Shown: positions 14,076 to 23,668 of the stretch, piece by piece
Position numbering within the stretch: the stretch's first letter is position 1
How the letters are laid out: the number at the start of each line of letters is the position of its first letter
Assembly (NCBI GenBank): GCA_040754335.1
Contig: JBFMCV010000004.1
Location: forward strand, 363,870-427,869
DNA from: Thermodesulfobacteriota bacterium
GTDB lineage: Bacteria; Desulfobacterota_D; UBA1144; Nemesobacterales; UBA2774
Direction of reading: 5' to 3'
DNA: 64,000 bases
Position numbers and translations under genes: made by a program
Notes under the pieces: generated by a model
What the model was told of the DNA's origin: nothing
Database searches by the model: none
Seen by the model: the letters and a program-made list of their open reading frames with translations, nothing else

Positions 14076-16610
14076 ATGTCGAACGAGCTCAGTGACATAC
14101 TCGACGCGCTCGAAAAACCGCTCAGGTTCGCGTCGAGAAACAAATTCTCGAACCTGGATAAGGTAAAAGCGCTTGACCAGCTAGTCGACGACCTTACGCT
14201 AAAGGCGCTGTCACTGCCGCTCACAACCGTGCAGGCAAGGGAGTTCGAATCGTTGAGGGATTTCTTCTCCTCATACGACTGTCTCGGAGAAGCGGAGAGA
14301 AAAGACGTTATCCGGAGGTCGCTCGTTATAATAAGCGGGCTGAAAAATCGCCAGGACTCTAAGAGCTCCGCCAAACCGGCTGGGGAAAGGGCTCCATCGT
14401 CGTATCCGAAAAGCGGAGCGGAAGGAGCTGCTCCAGTCCGGGATGCCTCCGGGAGCTTCTCTCCGGACACGAGGGATCCTGATCAGGTCCCGATTCAATA
14501 CATCAAAGGGGTCGGTCCCAGGATCGCAGAGATTTTAAAGAAAAAAGATATCGGGACCGTTGCGGACGCCCTCTACTATTTCCCGAGGACGTACGAAGAC
14601 AGGAGGACCGTAAAGAGCATATCGCAAATCAGGCCCGGCAAACGGGAAACCATAATGGGGAAGATAATGCTCGCGGGAAAGGTGCGGACAAGGCACAGGA
14701 GCCTCTATCAGATATCTCTGTCCGACGGCACGGGGATTGTGACGCTGGTGTGGTTTCAGTTCAACGAAAAATATCTCAGGAACGCGTATAAAAAAGGAGC
14801 CTCCGTGATCCTGACCGGCGACGTGAGCGTCGGGTACAGGGATGCGCTCCAGATAGTCCACCCGAAGCCCGAGGACATAGAGGTCATGGAAGAAGGGGAG
14901 GACCTCGACGAGGACCATGTGCACTTTAACCGCATCGTGCCTATATACTCTCTTACAGAAGGGCTCAAGCAGAGACGCATAAGGAGGATAATGAAGTCGG
15001 TCGTTGACGGGTATACGGCTTCCCTGCCGTCGGTGATGCCGGCCGATCTAATGAGAAAGAGAGGTGTCATCGATTTAAACGCGGCCGTATCGAGGGTCCA
15101 CTTTCCGATGAATGACGAACAAATCGTCGAGCTCTCGGACAGGGCGTCCGTTTATGCGTCGCCACCCCACAAGACACTCTCTTACTATGAGTTCTTTCTT
15201 ATGGAGCTCGGACTCGCGTTAAAGAAGCGTGATGTAGCCGGGCTCGACGGAATATCTTTCTCCCCAACGGGAGAACTGACAGGGAAGCTGATCTCGGCGC
15301 TTCCGTTCAGGCTTACTCCGGCTCAGGAGCGCGTGCTCGCCGAGATCGAGCGGGACATGCGCTCGGAAAGGCCGATGAACAGGCTGCTCCAGGGGGACGT
15401 GGGGAGCGGCAAGACCGTAATTTCGCTCCTTTCCATGCTGAAAGCGGTCGAGAGCGGATACCAGGCCGTAATCATGGCCCCGACGGAGATACTCGCAGAG
15501 CAGCACCTTTCGTCGGTCCTCGGCTATGTAAAGGGCATGGGTCTCCGTCTGGTATTTCTCAAGAGCGGGCTCGGGAGGGGCGAAAAGAACGCGTATTACA
15601 AGGCTATTTCGTCGGGAGAGGCGCAGATCGCGGTCGGCACGCACGCACTCCTTCAGGAAAAGGTGGAGTTCAGGAACCTTGGTTTCGTCGTCATCGACGA
15701 GCAGCACAGGTTCGGCGTGATGCAGAGGGCGAGTCTCATGGGCAAGGGCAGGAACCCGGACGTGCTCGTTATGACCGCCACCCCTATACCCAGGACGCTC
15801 GCGCTTACGGTCTACGGCGACCTCGACGTGTCGCTTCTCGATGAGCTCCCGCCCGGGAGGAAGGAAATCAGGACGAAGGTGTATTACGACCAGAAGGGCT
15901 CGCGTGAAAGGGCCTATGAGACGGTCAGGAAGGAGCTCGAGAAAGGCAGGCAGGCGTATGTCGTGTATCCCATGATAGAGGAATCGGAGAACCCCGACTT
16001 CAAGGACATCAAGTACGCGACCCGTATGGCCGAGGAGCTCAGGAACGATATTTTCCCGGAATTCAGGGTCGGGCTCCTCCACGGGAGAATGAAAACCGAG
16101 GAGAAAGAGGCCGTGATGAAGAGATTCATATCCGGCCATATAGATATTCTCGTCTCGACCACCGTGATCGAAGTGGGCGTCGATGTGCCGAATGCGACGG
16201 TTATGGTCGTGGAAAACGCAGAGCGGTTCGGGCTCACGCAGCTCCATCAGCTGAGGGGAAGGATAGGCAGGGGAGGGCATGATTCGTTCTGCATTCTGAT
16301 ATCGAGCTTCAGGAGGTCGGAGGACGCGGAGAAGAGGCTCTCGATAATGGAGGAGACCACGGACGGCTTCAGGATAGCCGAAGCCGATCTTGCGATCAGA
16401 GGGCCGGGCGACTTCCTCGGGACCAAGCAGTCGGGACTCCCGCAATTCAGGTTCGCCGACCTTATCAGAGATGCGAGGATTCTGACCGAGGCCAGGGAAG
16501 ACGCTTTCCATATTGTAAAGGAAGACCCAGGGCTTGAGCGCTTTCCGGGGCTGATGAGCGAGGTTATGAAAAGGTATGGACGGGTGTTCGAGCTTGGAGG
16601 GATATCCTGA
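14076..16610 (+). CDS. recG: ATP-dependent DNA helicase RecG
   Basis: Superfamily 2 helicase that remodels stalled replication forks and branched recombination intermediates. 844 residues, about 150 longer than E. coli RecG, because of an N-terminal extension (~1-135) that is helical and then low-complexity. The wedge/OB domain follows (IQYIKGVGPRIAEILKKK near 145). Helicase motif I is GDVGSGKTVI near 443, motif II is the DEQH form (VVIDEQHRFGVMQRA), and motif III is TATPIPRTLAL. The C-terminal helicase domain has STTVIEVGVDVPNA and QLRGRIGRGG. It is convergent with sucB. Confidence 0.96.
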   Translation: MSNELSDILDALEKPLRFASRNKFSNLDKVKALDQLVDDLTLKALSLPLTTVQAREFESLRDFFSSYDCLGEAERKDVIRRSLVIISGLKNRQDSKSSAKPAGERAPSSYPKSGAEGAAPVRDASGSFSPDTRDPDQVPIQYIKGVGPRIAEILKKKDIGTVADALYYFPRTYEDRRTVKSISQIRPGKRETIMGKIMLAGKVRTRHRSLYQISLSDGTGIVTLVWFQFNEKYLRNAYKKGASVILTGDVSVGYRDALQIVHPKPEDIEVMEEGEDLDEDHVHFNRIVPIYSLTEGLKQRRIRRIMKSVVDGYTASLPSVMPADLMRKRGVIDLNAAVSRVHFPMNDEQIVELSDRASVYASPPHKTLSYYEFFLMELGLALKKRDVAGLDGISFSPTGELTGKLISALPFRLTPAQERVLAEIERDMRSERPMNRLLQGDVGSGKTVISLLSMLKAVESGYQAVIMAPTEILAEQHLSSVLGYVKGMGLRLVFLKSGLGRGEKNAYYKAISSGEAQIAVGTHALLQEKVEFRNLGFVVIDEQHRFGVMQRASLMGKGRNPDVLVMTATPIPRTLALTVYGDLDVSLLDELPPGRKEIRTKVYYDQKGSRERAYETVRKELEKGRQAYVVYPMIEESENPDFKDIKYATRMAEELRNDIFPEFRVGLLHGRMKTEEKEAVMKRFISGHIDILVSTTVIEVGVDVPNATVMVVENAERFGLTQLHQLRGRIGRGGHDSFCILISSFRRSEDAEKRLSIMEETTDGFRIAEADLAIRGPGDFLGTKQSGLPQFRFADLIRDARILTEAREDAFHIVKEDPGLERFPGLMSEVMKRYGRVFELGGIS

Positions 16611-16642
16611 CAGTAATTGCTGCGCTGTCTTTACCCTGACGC

Positions 16643-17905
16643 TTAACCTTCAAGGAGGAGGGATTCCGGGTCCTCGATAAGCTCTTTGACCCTGACCAGG
16701 AAGAGCACGGCTTCGCGTCCGTCCACGATCCTGTGGTCGTAGCTGAGCGCGACGTACATCATCGGCCTTATGGCTACGGAGCCGTTTGCCACGACGGCTC
16801 TGTCTTCGATCTTGTGAAGCCCGAGGATACCCGACTGCGGCGGGTTAAGTATCGGGGTGCTCATGAGCGAGCCGAACACGCCGCCGTTCGTGATCGTAAA
16901 GGTGCCGCCCATTATCTCTTCGAGAGAGAGCGTATTGTCCTCAGCTCTCTGTGCGAAGTCCTTGATCGCCTTCTCGATCGCGGCGAACGACATGCTGTCG
17001 GCATTCCTCAGCACCGGGACTACGAGCCCTTCTGTCGCTCCTATCGCCACGCCTATATCGTAATAATGCTTGATTATCATGTCGTCGCCGTCTATCTCTG
17101 CATTTATCTGCGGGAATTCCTTGAGCGCCCCTATTGCGGCTTTGACGAAGAACGAATTCAATCCGAGCCCGACCCCGAATTTCTCCTTGAAGGATTCTTT
17201 CCTCCGCCTGCGGAGCTCCATGACGGCGCCCATGTCGATCTCGTTGAACGTGGTGAGCATGGCTGTAGACTGTGTGGCTTCCAGCATCCGCCGGGCGATG
17301 GTCCGTCTCCTCCTGGACATCTTGATGCGCTCCTCGCGCGAGTCCCTGGAGATGCGGAGAACCGTAGCCTCCTTCGCCTCGAGGAGCGCCGGGGCTTTGC
17401 CCCTCACCGGCTCGACCTCGGGTATCTCTGCCCGTGCTGCTTCTTCAGCCTCTTTTCCGACGTAAGCTTCGACGTCTTCCTTGGTTATGCGGCCGCTCGG
17501 CCCCGTGCCCTCAACCTTGCCGAGATCTATCTGCTTTTCTTCAGCGATCCTTTTCGCAACCGGGGTCGCTCTTTCGGCTTCGGCGGCCTCTGGTGTCTTC
17601 CTGATTTCTTCTTTAGCTTCAGCGGCGGGCTTGGGGGCTTCCTTCGGCCCCGGCGCCGCCCCGGCTTTCCCTTCCTCGATGATACCGAGCACCTCACCGA
17701 CCTCGACGTCTTCCCCGTTCTTCTTGACTATGCTCCTCAGTATGCCTTCCTTCTCCGCCGCGACCTCGAAGTTAGCTTTCTCGGTTTCGAGCTCGACGAG
17801 CGCCTCCCCTATCTTCACGGGGTCCCCTTCTGACTTGAACCATCTAACGACGGTCGCTTCTACAACGGATTCTCCCAGTTCGGGTACGGTGATGTTTATG
17901 GACAT
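16643..17905 (-). CDS. sucB: Dihydrolipoyllysine succinyltransferase, E2 of 2-oxoglutarate dehydrogenase
   Basis: Moves the succinyl group from E1-bound TPP through a swinging lipoyl arm to CoA. 420 residues. The N-terminal lipoyl domain has its lysine in [10 protein letters not shown] near residue 44. An Ala/Pro/Glu linker is followed by the E3-binding domain ([20 protein letters not shown] near 125). The catalytic domain ends with the [10 protein letters not shown] active-site motif near 395. Its start is 16 bases after sucA, so the two are one transcript. No lipoamide dehydrogenase (E3) is seen in the window. Confidence 0.95.
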   Translation of the reverse strand: MSINITVPELGESVVEATVVRWFKSEGDPVKIGEALVELETEKANFEVAAEKEGILRSIVKKNGEDVEVGEVLGIIEEGKAGAAPGPKEAPKPAAEAKEEIRKTPEAAEAERATPVAKRIAEEKQIDLGKVEGTGPSGRITKEDVEAYVGKEAEEAARAEIPEVEPVRGKAPALLEAKEATVLRISRDSREERIKMSRRRRTIARRMLEATQSTAMLTTFNEIDMGAVMELRRRRKESFKEKFGVGLGLNSFFVKAAIGALKEFPQINAEIDGDDMIIKHYYDIGVAIGATEGLVVPVLRNADSMSFAAIEKAIKDFAQRAEDNTLSLEEIMGGTFTITNGGVFGSLMSTPILNPPQSGILGLHKIEDRAVVANGSVAIRPMMYVALSYDHRIVDGREAVLFLVRVKELIEDPESLLLEG

Positions 17906-17921
17906 ATTATTTCTCCGGTAT

Positions 17922-20735
17922 TTAGACGTTTTTTACCCAAGTAATTCCCAGTTCGTCGATGTTGGGAAGCTGCTTCCCGATCATGAACGCCTGCCTTATC
18001 AGCGCTTCCTGGTTCACTTTATGCATCGAAGCCGTCCCTTCGGCCGGACTCGAGTTCCTGCGCCTCCCTATGAAATGCAGCGGGACGCTCCCCTTTATGA
18101 ATTTTCTCAGGAACGGATATATGAACATCCATGCCCCCATGTTCTCGGGCTCTTCCTGGAGCCATACGACATCAGTGAGCTTTGGATACCTGCTCAGCAC
18201 TTTCTGTAGAAGTGTCGTCGGGACCGGGTACAGCTGCTCGAGCCTGGCGATCGCGACGTCTTTCGCGTGCTGCTTTCTCAGCTCGCTCGCGATGACATCT
18301 ATGTAGACCTTGCCGCTGCAGAGTATGAGCCTCTTCACGGACTTCGCCTCTTTGTCGCTCATCCCGTCGTCTATGACAGGCTGCCATGTGCCTTCGGACA
18401 GCTCCCGGAGCGATGAGAAGATGAGCGGGTTCCGCAAGAGGCTCTTGGGCGTCATCACTATCAGGGGCAGGGGGTCGATCTCGAGCACCCCGGCCTGTCT
18501 CCTCAAGAGGTGGAAATACTGTCCCGAAGATGTGCAGTTCGCGATGCGCATGTTGACCTCCGCCGCCGAATCGAGGAACCTCCCCATGCGGCCGCTCGAA
18601 TGGTCGGGCCCCTGGCCCTCATATGCGTGAGGGAGAAGAAGGACGAGCGAAGGGGTCTGCCCCCACTTGGCCCTTGCCGAGACTACGTACTCGTCTATTA
18701 TGGTCTGTGCGCCGTTTATGAAATCCCCGTACTGAGCTTCCCATATGACCAGCCTGTCGGGCGCCTGTATGTTGTATCCGTATTCGAACCCGATGCATGC
18801 GTTTTCGGTAAGAGGACTGTTCAGTATCTCGAAAGCCGCCTTCGACTGCGGTATGTGCTGGAGCGGCGCGTAGGTTTCCCCGGTATTGAAATCGTGCAGC
18901 ACCGCGTGCCTGTGGCTGAACGTCCCGCGCTCTGCGTCCTGTCCGGTGAAGCGAATCGATGTTCCGTCGGCGAGTATAGACGCGAATGCGAGCTCTTCGG
19001 CCATGGCCCAGTCGATAGTTTTTTCGTCTATGTTGGCGAGAGCGGTTTCCCTGCGCTCTCTCCCGCGTTTGAGCTTCGGATTGATCGTGAACCCTTCAGG
19101 GAGCTTCAGAAGTGAAGCGTTCAGCTCCTTGAGCGCTTCCGCTGGTACCGATGTGATAGTCTTCTGGGCGGCCCCTGCGGGAGGTCTCTCTGACAGGGCC
19201 TCTTCGGGAATGTCCTGCGGCGTCAGGGATTCGAAGTCGCTGTGGAGTATTTCGTTGTACTTGTTTACGAGCTCGTCGGCTTCGTCTTTTCCTATTAGAT
19301 TCCTCTCCGCGAGCGTTTCAGCCCAGATTTCCCTCACCGTAGGGTGGTCGTCTATGATCTTGTACATTTCGGGCTGGGTGAATGCCGGCTCGTCGGCTTC
19401 GTTGTGTCCGTGCCGCCTGTATCCTACTAAATCTATGAGGAAGTCCTTCCCGAACTTGTTCTGGTACGCGAACGCAAGGCGCGCGCATTCGATGCACGCG
19501 TCGGGGTCGTCGGCGTTCACGTGCACTATCGGTATCTCGAAGCCCTTGGCAAGGTCGCTCGCGTAGATGGTGCTGCGGCTCTCGTTCGGGAGCGCCGTAT
19601 AGCCGAGCTGGTTGTTCGTGATTACGTGGATCGTCCCGCCTGTGGTGTAACCGGGGAGCCTGCACATATTTAGCGTTTCGGACACGATTCCCTGGCCCGG
19701 GAACGCGGCGTCCCCGTGCACGATTATAGGGAGCGATACTTCGGGGTCGAATTTCGGCTTTCCGCCGGCGTTGACGGACGTTCCGGCCGCCCTCGCCATT
19801 CCCTCCACGACCGGGTTCACCGATTCCAGGTGACTCGGGTTCGGTGAGAGCGTGATCTGCATTTCTATTTCTCTTCCGTTCTTTATTGCGTGGCGCGCGC
19901 CCTCGTGGTATTTCACGTCGCCCGTCCAGCCCATGTAGTCCCTGAAGTCCCGCTCCAGTATCGGGTCTTTGAACTTGATCAGCGACCCTCTGTAGCTCTT
20001 GGTCATGACGTGGTGCATGACGTTCAGGCGGCCCCTGTGAGCCATGCCCATGAATATGTGGCGTATACCCGTCTCGGCCGCTATCCCGACGATCTCGTTC
20101 AGGATTGGGACCAGCATGTCCACGCCTTCTATCGAGAAACGGAACTTCCCGGGGAATATCCTGTGGAGGAACTTTTCAAGAACCTCAACTTTTGTAAGGT
20201 TTTCGAGCAGCAGTTTTTCGTTGATCGGATCTATGGGCGGTCTGAACCTGCCTGTTTCCGCCGCTTCCCTCAGCCATCTTCTCTCTTCGAGCGAGTTAAT
20301 GTGATAATAATCGTATCCGATCTTGGAGGAATATATTTTTCGCAGCTCCCCGATCGCGTCGTATGCATTGTCCGTCTTGTCCGAGATAGGTTTGCCGATC
20401 AGGCTCGAGGGGAGCTGGACGAGGTCCTCCGGGGTCAGTCCGTGTGTGGAGAGCTCGAGTGAAGGGTCACCGGGAGGAGTGGTGCCCAGAGGGTCTATGT
20501 CGGCGGCCAGATGGCCAAACGCCCTGATTGCCTGAGCGAGGTTCGCCGTCGCAACGATCTTCTCTATATCATGCTGGGTTATCTCGGAGGGTTTCTCTTC
20601 ATATATCTCGGGACGCATCTTGTCGAATATCGCTCTCGTGGATGAGTCGACAGAGCCCGGGTCCCTGAGATAACGCTCATAAAGCTCAAGCACATAACCT
20701 GAGTTAGGTCCGTGAAAAATATGTGAAATATCCAT
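17922..20735 (-). CDS. sucA: 2-Oxoglutarate dehydrogenase E1 component
   Basis: TPP-dependent decarboxylase of the TCA-cycle complex. 937 residues, the normal E1o length. The N-terminus ([19 protein letters not shown]) resembles the E2-interaction tail of SucA. TPP and active-site blocks include [18 protein letters not shown] near residue 345, [17 protein letters not shown] near 435, and [19 protein letters not shown] and [15 protein letters not shown] in the C-terminal half. A weak AAGGG precedes the ATG. It is cotranscribed with sucB; a 255-base gap with a terminator-like hairpin separates it from korB. Confidence 0.97.
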   Translation of the reverse strand: MDISHIFHGPNSGYVLELYERYLRDPGSVDSSTRAIFDKMRPEIYEEKPSEITQHDIEKIVATANLAQAIRAFGHLAADIDPLGTTPPGDPSLELSTHGLTPEDLVQLPSSLIGKPISDKTDNAYDAIGELRKIYSSKIGYDYYHINSLEERRWLREAAETGRFRPPIDPINEKLLLENLTKVEVLEKFLHRIFPGKFRFSIEGVDMLVPILNEIVGIAAETGIRHIFMGMAHRGRLNVMHHVMTKSYRGSLIKFKDPILERDFRDYMGWTGDVKYHEGARHAIKNGREIEMQITLSPNPSHLESVNPVVEGMARAAGTSVNAGGKPKFDPEVSLPIIVHGDAAFPGQGIVSETLNMCRLPGYTTGGTIHVITNNQLGYTALPNESRSTIYASDLAKGFEIPIVHVNADDPDACIECARLAFAYQNKFGKDFLIDLVGYRRHGHNEADEPAFTQPEMYKIIDDHPTVREIWAETLAERNLIGKDEADELVNKYNEILHSDFESLTPQDIPEEALSERPPAGAAQKTITSVPAEALKELNASLLKLPEGFTINPKLKRGRERRETALANIDEKTIDWAMAEELAFASILADGTSIRFTGQDAERGTFSHRHAVLHDFNTGETYAPLQHIPQSKAAFEILNSPLTENACIGFEYGYNIQAPDRLVIWEAQYGDFINGAQTIIDEYVVSARAKWGQTPSLVLLLPHAYEGQGPDHSSGRMGRFLDSAAEVNMRIANCTSSGQYFHLLRRQAGVLEIDPLPLIVMTPKSLLRNPLIFSSLRELSEGTWQPVIDDGMSDKEAKSVKRLILCSGKVYIDVIASELRKQHAKDVAIARLEQLYPVPTTLLQKVLSRYPKLTDVVWLQEEPENMGAWMFIYPFLRKFIKGSVPLHFIGRRRNSSPAEGTASMHKVNQEALIRQAFMIGKQLPNIDELGITWVKNV

Positions 20736-20916
20736 TTATTCTTGCCCTTTTGAACAGATTCTTCAGTTTTTCCGGTCGGATTGGTATTAAAGTATCAATT
20801 AACGGATAGTATATTAGCACAGCTATATTTTTGTGCAATCTTAGGGCGCCTAATTATTTGTCATTACAGGGTATTTCTTTTCTATACGGGATCGGATAAG
20901 TATGAGGTGAGAAAGA

Positions 20917-20933
20917 TGCGCGTGCCTTGCGCA
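20917..20933 (-). terminator. Weak terminator-like hairpin between korB and sucA
   Basis: A TGCGC/GCGCA stem with a 7-base loop is followed on the minus strand by TCTTTCTC. It is downstream of korB and upstream of sucA, and may separate the two transcripts. The stem is short, so this is tentative. Confidence 0.3.
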
Positions 20934-20990
20934 CCGGACGCAATTCCGGTCTCTCCGGCGGCGCCCAAGTTCTTCTGCAAAGCCTTGGTA

Positions 20991-21869
20991 TTATCCCATG
21001 TAGGAATTAATGAATTTGTCGTACTGCTCCCTGTGTCCCTCGTGTCCGACTTTTTGTTGCGCAGGCGGGAGCTCTGCCTTATTCAGGGTCAGTGATTCGA
21101 GCGAAGGGTGCACCCCTTTGAAAATGCGTCCTATAGGTATGCGTCCCTCGTCTCTCAGCTTGAGGCACCTCTGGAACGCCATGGAGCGGTCAGCAGGGTC
21201 GTAGCCTTCCTCTTCGTCTACGTTGTAAACCCTGGCGCGCCATTCCCTGTGAGTGTCATAATAAGTCACGCACGGCGAAAGGACCTCCAGGAATGCGAAC
21301 CCTTTCCTCGATTCGGTATGATCGAGCGCGGCCTCCATCAGTCTTTCGAGCTGCTCGGGATTGCCGCTGAATCCTCTGGCGATGAACGTAGCCGAAGGGA
21401 AGCTTAAGCCCAGGAGTATCGAATCCATGCCGGATTCCGGGTTGTCGTGGTACCCGATCGGGCTCGTGGGCGACGCCTGGCCTTTTGTGAGGCCGTAATT
21501 ACAGTTGTTCATGACCACATACATAATGCTCGGGTTGCTCTTGAATGTATGTACGAGATGGCCCGCTCCTATGGCGTATCCGTCGCCGTCCCCCCCAGCG
21601 GCTATGACCGTGAGATCGGGGTTGGCCAGCTTCGCTCCTATGGCCGCGGGCAATACCCTCCCGTGAAGCGCATGGTACCCGTAACAGGGGAGGTTGTTTT
21701 GAATGGTTCCCGAGCACCCAATTCCGGCAAGCAGCATGAGTTTGTGGGGAGGTATGCCCATCTTGTGAAGAGATTTCTCGAGGACTCCCTGGACCGCGAA
21801 GTCGCCGCAGCCTGCGCACCATATAGGTCTCGCAGGCGTAAACGTCTTAATATGGGTTTGCATTGTCAT
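20991..21869 (-). CDS. korB: 2-Oxoacid:acceptor oxidoreductase, beta subunit
   Basis: TPP-binding subunit of a ferredoxin-type 2-oxoacid oxidoreductase. 292 residues. Cysteines for a [4Fe-4S] cluster are visible: two in WCAGCGDF (residues ~17-24), one in GIGCSG near 52 and one in LSPCVTYYD near 200. The TPP/magnesium motif is GGDGDGYAIG near 92, with NNCNYGLTKGQ after it. The subunit type and GYPITPSSE in the partner suggest 2-oxoglutarate, but other 2-oxoacids are possible. It overlaps korA by 4 bases (ATGA), indicating translational coupling. Confidence 0.92.
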   Translation of the reverse strand: MTMQTHIKTFTPARPIWCAGCGDFAVQGVLEKSLHKMGIPPHKLMLLAGIGCSGTIQNNLPCYGYHALHGRVLPAAIGAKLANPDLTVIAAGGDGDGYAIGAGHLVHTFKSNPSIMYVVMNNCNYGLTKGQASPTSPIGYHDNPESGMDSILLGLSFPSATFIARGFSGNPEQLERLMEAALDHTESRKGFAFLEVLSPCVTYYDTHREWRARVYNVDEEEGYDPADRSMAFQRCLKLRDEGRIPIGRIFKGVHPSLESLTLNKAELPPAQQKVGHEGHREQYDKFINSYMG

Positions 21870-23668
21870 TGAAGCTTTGCCTCCTTTTTGCCCTTCTTTA
21901 TCATGCGGCCTTCTTCTCCGAGAACCCTCTTCGCGAGCTCGGCCGGCCTGAAAGGAATCCCGTCGTATTTCAATATGTTGATTATTTTCCCCGGGTCCGC
22001 GCCCTGGTGGACGAGTATATGCGCCAGCTGCGCCTGAGCGTTGAGCTCGACGACGTAGACCCTACTGCACTTGTCGATAAACGCGAGCACGTCTTCGAGC
22101 ACGGGCCATACGGTCCTCGGCTGGAGGTACCTGGTCTTGACGCCTTCCCTCTCTAAATCTTCCATCGCTTCCAGTATTACGCCGAATAAAGAGCCTATCC
22201 CTATGAACCCGATCTTGGCGTCCTTGTCGCCGAAGTGACGCGCCGTCGGCAGTTCGCTCTTCGCGGCCTTGATTTTGTCCATCCGCTTGTTCATCATTTT
22301 CACGCGGTTAACAGGGTCTGTGGAGACGAGTCCCCATTCGTTGTGCTCGTTCCCGGTGACGAGGGACATGCCCCCCGGCGTGCCCGGCGCGGCGAACGCC
22401 GAAATATTGTCCTCCGTGAATTCGTATCTTTTATATACACCCGCCTTTTCGATATCCTCCGCCTCGACGCGCTTTCCCGGAACCGCGCTCACTCCGTCGA
22501 GGTTGAACGGTTCTACGGTCGCAATATTCTGCGACAGCGCCTGGTCCATAGCCAGGAAAACCGGGCACTGGTATTTATCCGCAAGGTTCGTGGCGTCGAC
22601 GGTCAGGTAAAAGCAGTCGTCCGGGTGTCCCGGCGCAAGCACTATGCGTGGGAAATCCCCGTGGCCTCCGAATACCATAAGATTGAGGTCGCTCTGCTCG
22701 GGCTTTGTGGGCATGCCCGTGCTCGGCCCCGAGCGCTGGCAGTCAACGATAACGAGCGGGATCTCCCCCGACCCGCAGTGTCCCACGCCTTCCTGCATGA
22801 GCGAGAATCCGGGACCTGAAGTCGCGACCATCGCCCTCGTTCCGGTGAGAGCCGCACCTATAGCCATGTTTATGCCCGCGAGTTCGTCCTCGGTCTGTCT
22901 CGCGACCCCTCCGCAGCGGGGGAGCCACTTCTGAAGGGTCTCCAGTATCTCCGATGAAGGCGTAATGGGATAGCCGCAGAAAAACCTTCCGCCCGCAACC
23001 ATAAATCCGAAGGCGACCGATTCGTTCCCCGTGATTAACATTCGCTTTTCCGGCGCAGTTTTTTTAATTCGGTATAACCCTTCTCCTTCGTGTATGCCCT
23101 TCTCGTCCGCGAGGTGAAACCCGAGACCCAACGCTTCGAGGTTGTATTCGAGTATGACCTGCCCCATCCTCTGGAAGTGCTTTATGAAAGTCTCGCGGAG
23201 CGTTTCGTCCTCGAGGCCGAGGAGTCTCCCTACGACCCCGAAAGCGATACTGTTCTTGTATAGCTCCCTCCTCATCGTGCGCATGGCGATCCTGTTAAAG
23301 GGCGCGGAATATACGATCGCCCCCTGAGGGAGAACGGAAGGAACGGGTCCGCCCGAATCGTCGTACACAACAACGCTCCTGGAATCGAGCTGCCGCGCGT
23401 TCTTTTCAACCGCTTCCTCGTCGAGCGCCACCAGCAGGTTGATGCTGCTCCCTATACAGTATCTGTCCCCGGCGAACGCCCTCATCGTCGCTGCCGCATG
23501 TCCCCCCCTAATCCTCGATAATACGTCCCTTTCCGTGTAAACGTTGAGACCGTTCGTCCGGAGCAGCTCGGCCAGCATCGTGATAACGGTGAGTGAGCCG
23601 TCTCCTCCCTGCCCGGCGACAATAACATTCACATCCTCAAGAATTGGCCGACCGTTGTTGGAGCTCAT
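21866..23668 (-). CDS. korA: 2-Oxoacid:acceptor oxidoreductase, fused gamma-alpha subunit
   Basis: 600 residues. The N-terminal gamma domain (~1-190) starts with VIVAGQGGDGSLTVI and includes RIRGGHAAATMRA. The alpha domain follows from ~200 with CGYPITPSSEILE near 240, the motif for substrate/TPP binding, and ATSGPGFSLMQEG near 285. The gamma-alpha fusion is the common two-subunit bacterial KorA form. It overlaps both korB and the FrhB-like gene by 4 bases. With KorB it would oxidatively decarboxylate a 2-oxoacid to the acyl-CoA and pass electrons to an iron-sulfur acceptor. Confidence 0.93.
   Translation of the reverse strand: MSSNNGRPILEDVNVIVAGQGGDGSLTVITMLAELLRTNGLNVYTERDVLSRIRGGHAAATMRAFAGDRYCIGSSINLLVALDEEAVEKNARQLDSRSVVVYDDSGGPVPSVLPQGAIVYSAPFNRIAMRTMRRELYKNSIAFGVVGRLLGLEDETLRETFIKHFQRMGQVILEYNLEALGLGFHLADEKGIHEGEGLYRIKKTAPEKRMLITGNESVAFGFMVAGGRFFCGYPITPSSEILETLQKWLPRCGGVARQTEDELAGINMAIGAALTGTRAMVATSGPGFSLMQEGVGHCGSGEIPLVIVDCQRSGPSTGMPTKPEQSDLNLMVFGGHGDFPRIVLAPGHPDDCFYLTVDATNLADKYQCPVFLAMDQALSQNIATVEPFNLDGVSAVPGKRVEAEDIEKAGVYKRYEFTEDNISAFAAPGTPGGMSLVTGNEHNEWGLVSTDPVNRVKMMNKRMDKIKAAKSELPTARHFGDKDAKIGFIGIGSLFGVILEAMEDLEREGVKTRYLQPRTVWPVLEDVLAFIDKCSRVYVVELNAQAQLAHILVHQGADPGKIINILKYDGIPFRPAELAKRVLGEEGRMIKKGKKEAKLQ

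Noticed and set aside
15219..16511. Long minus-strand frame of 430 residues
   Set aside because: It lies wholly antisense to recG, which has clear helicase motifs; the long open frame is a by-product of GC-rich codon use.
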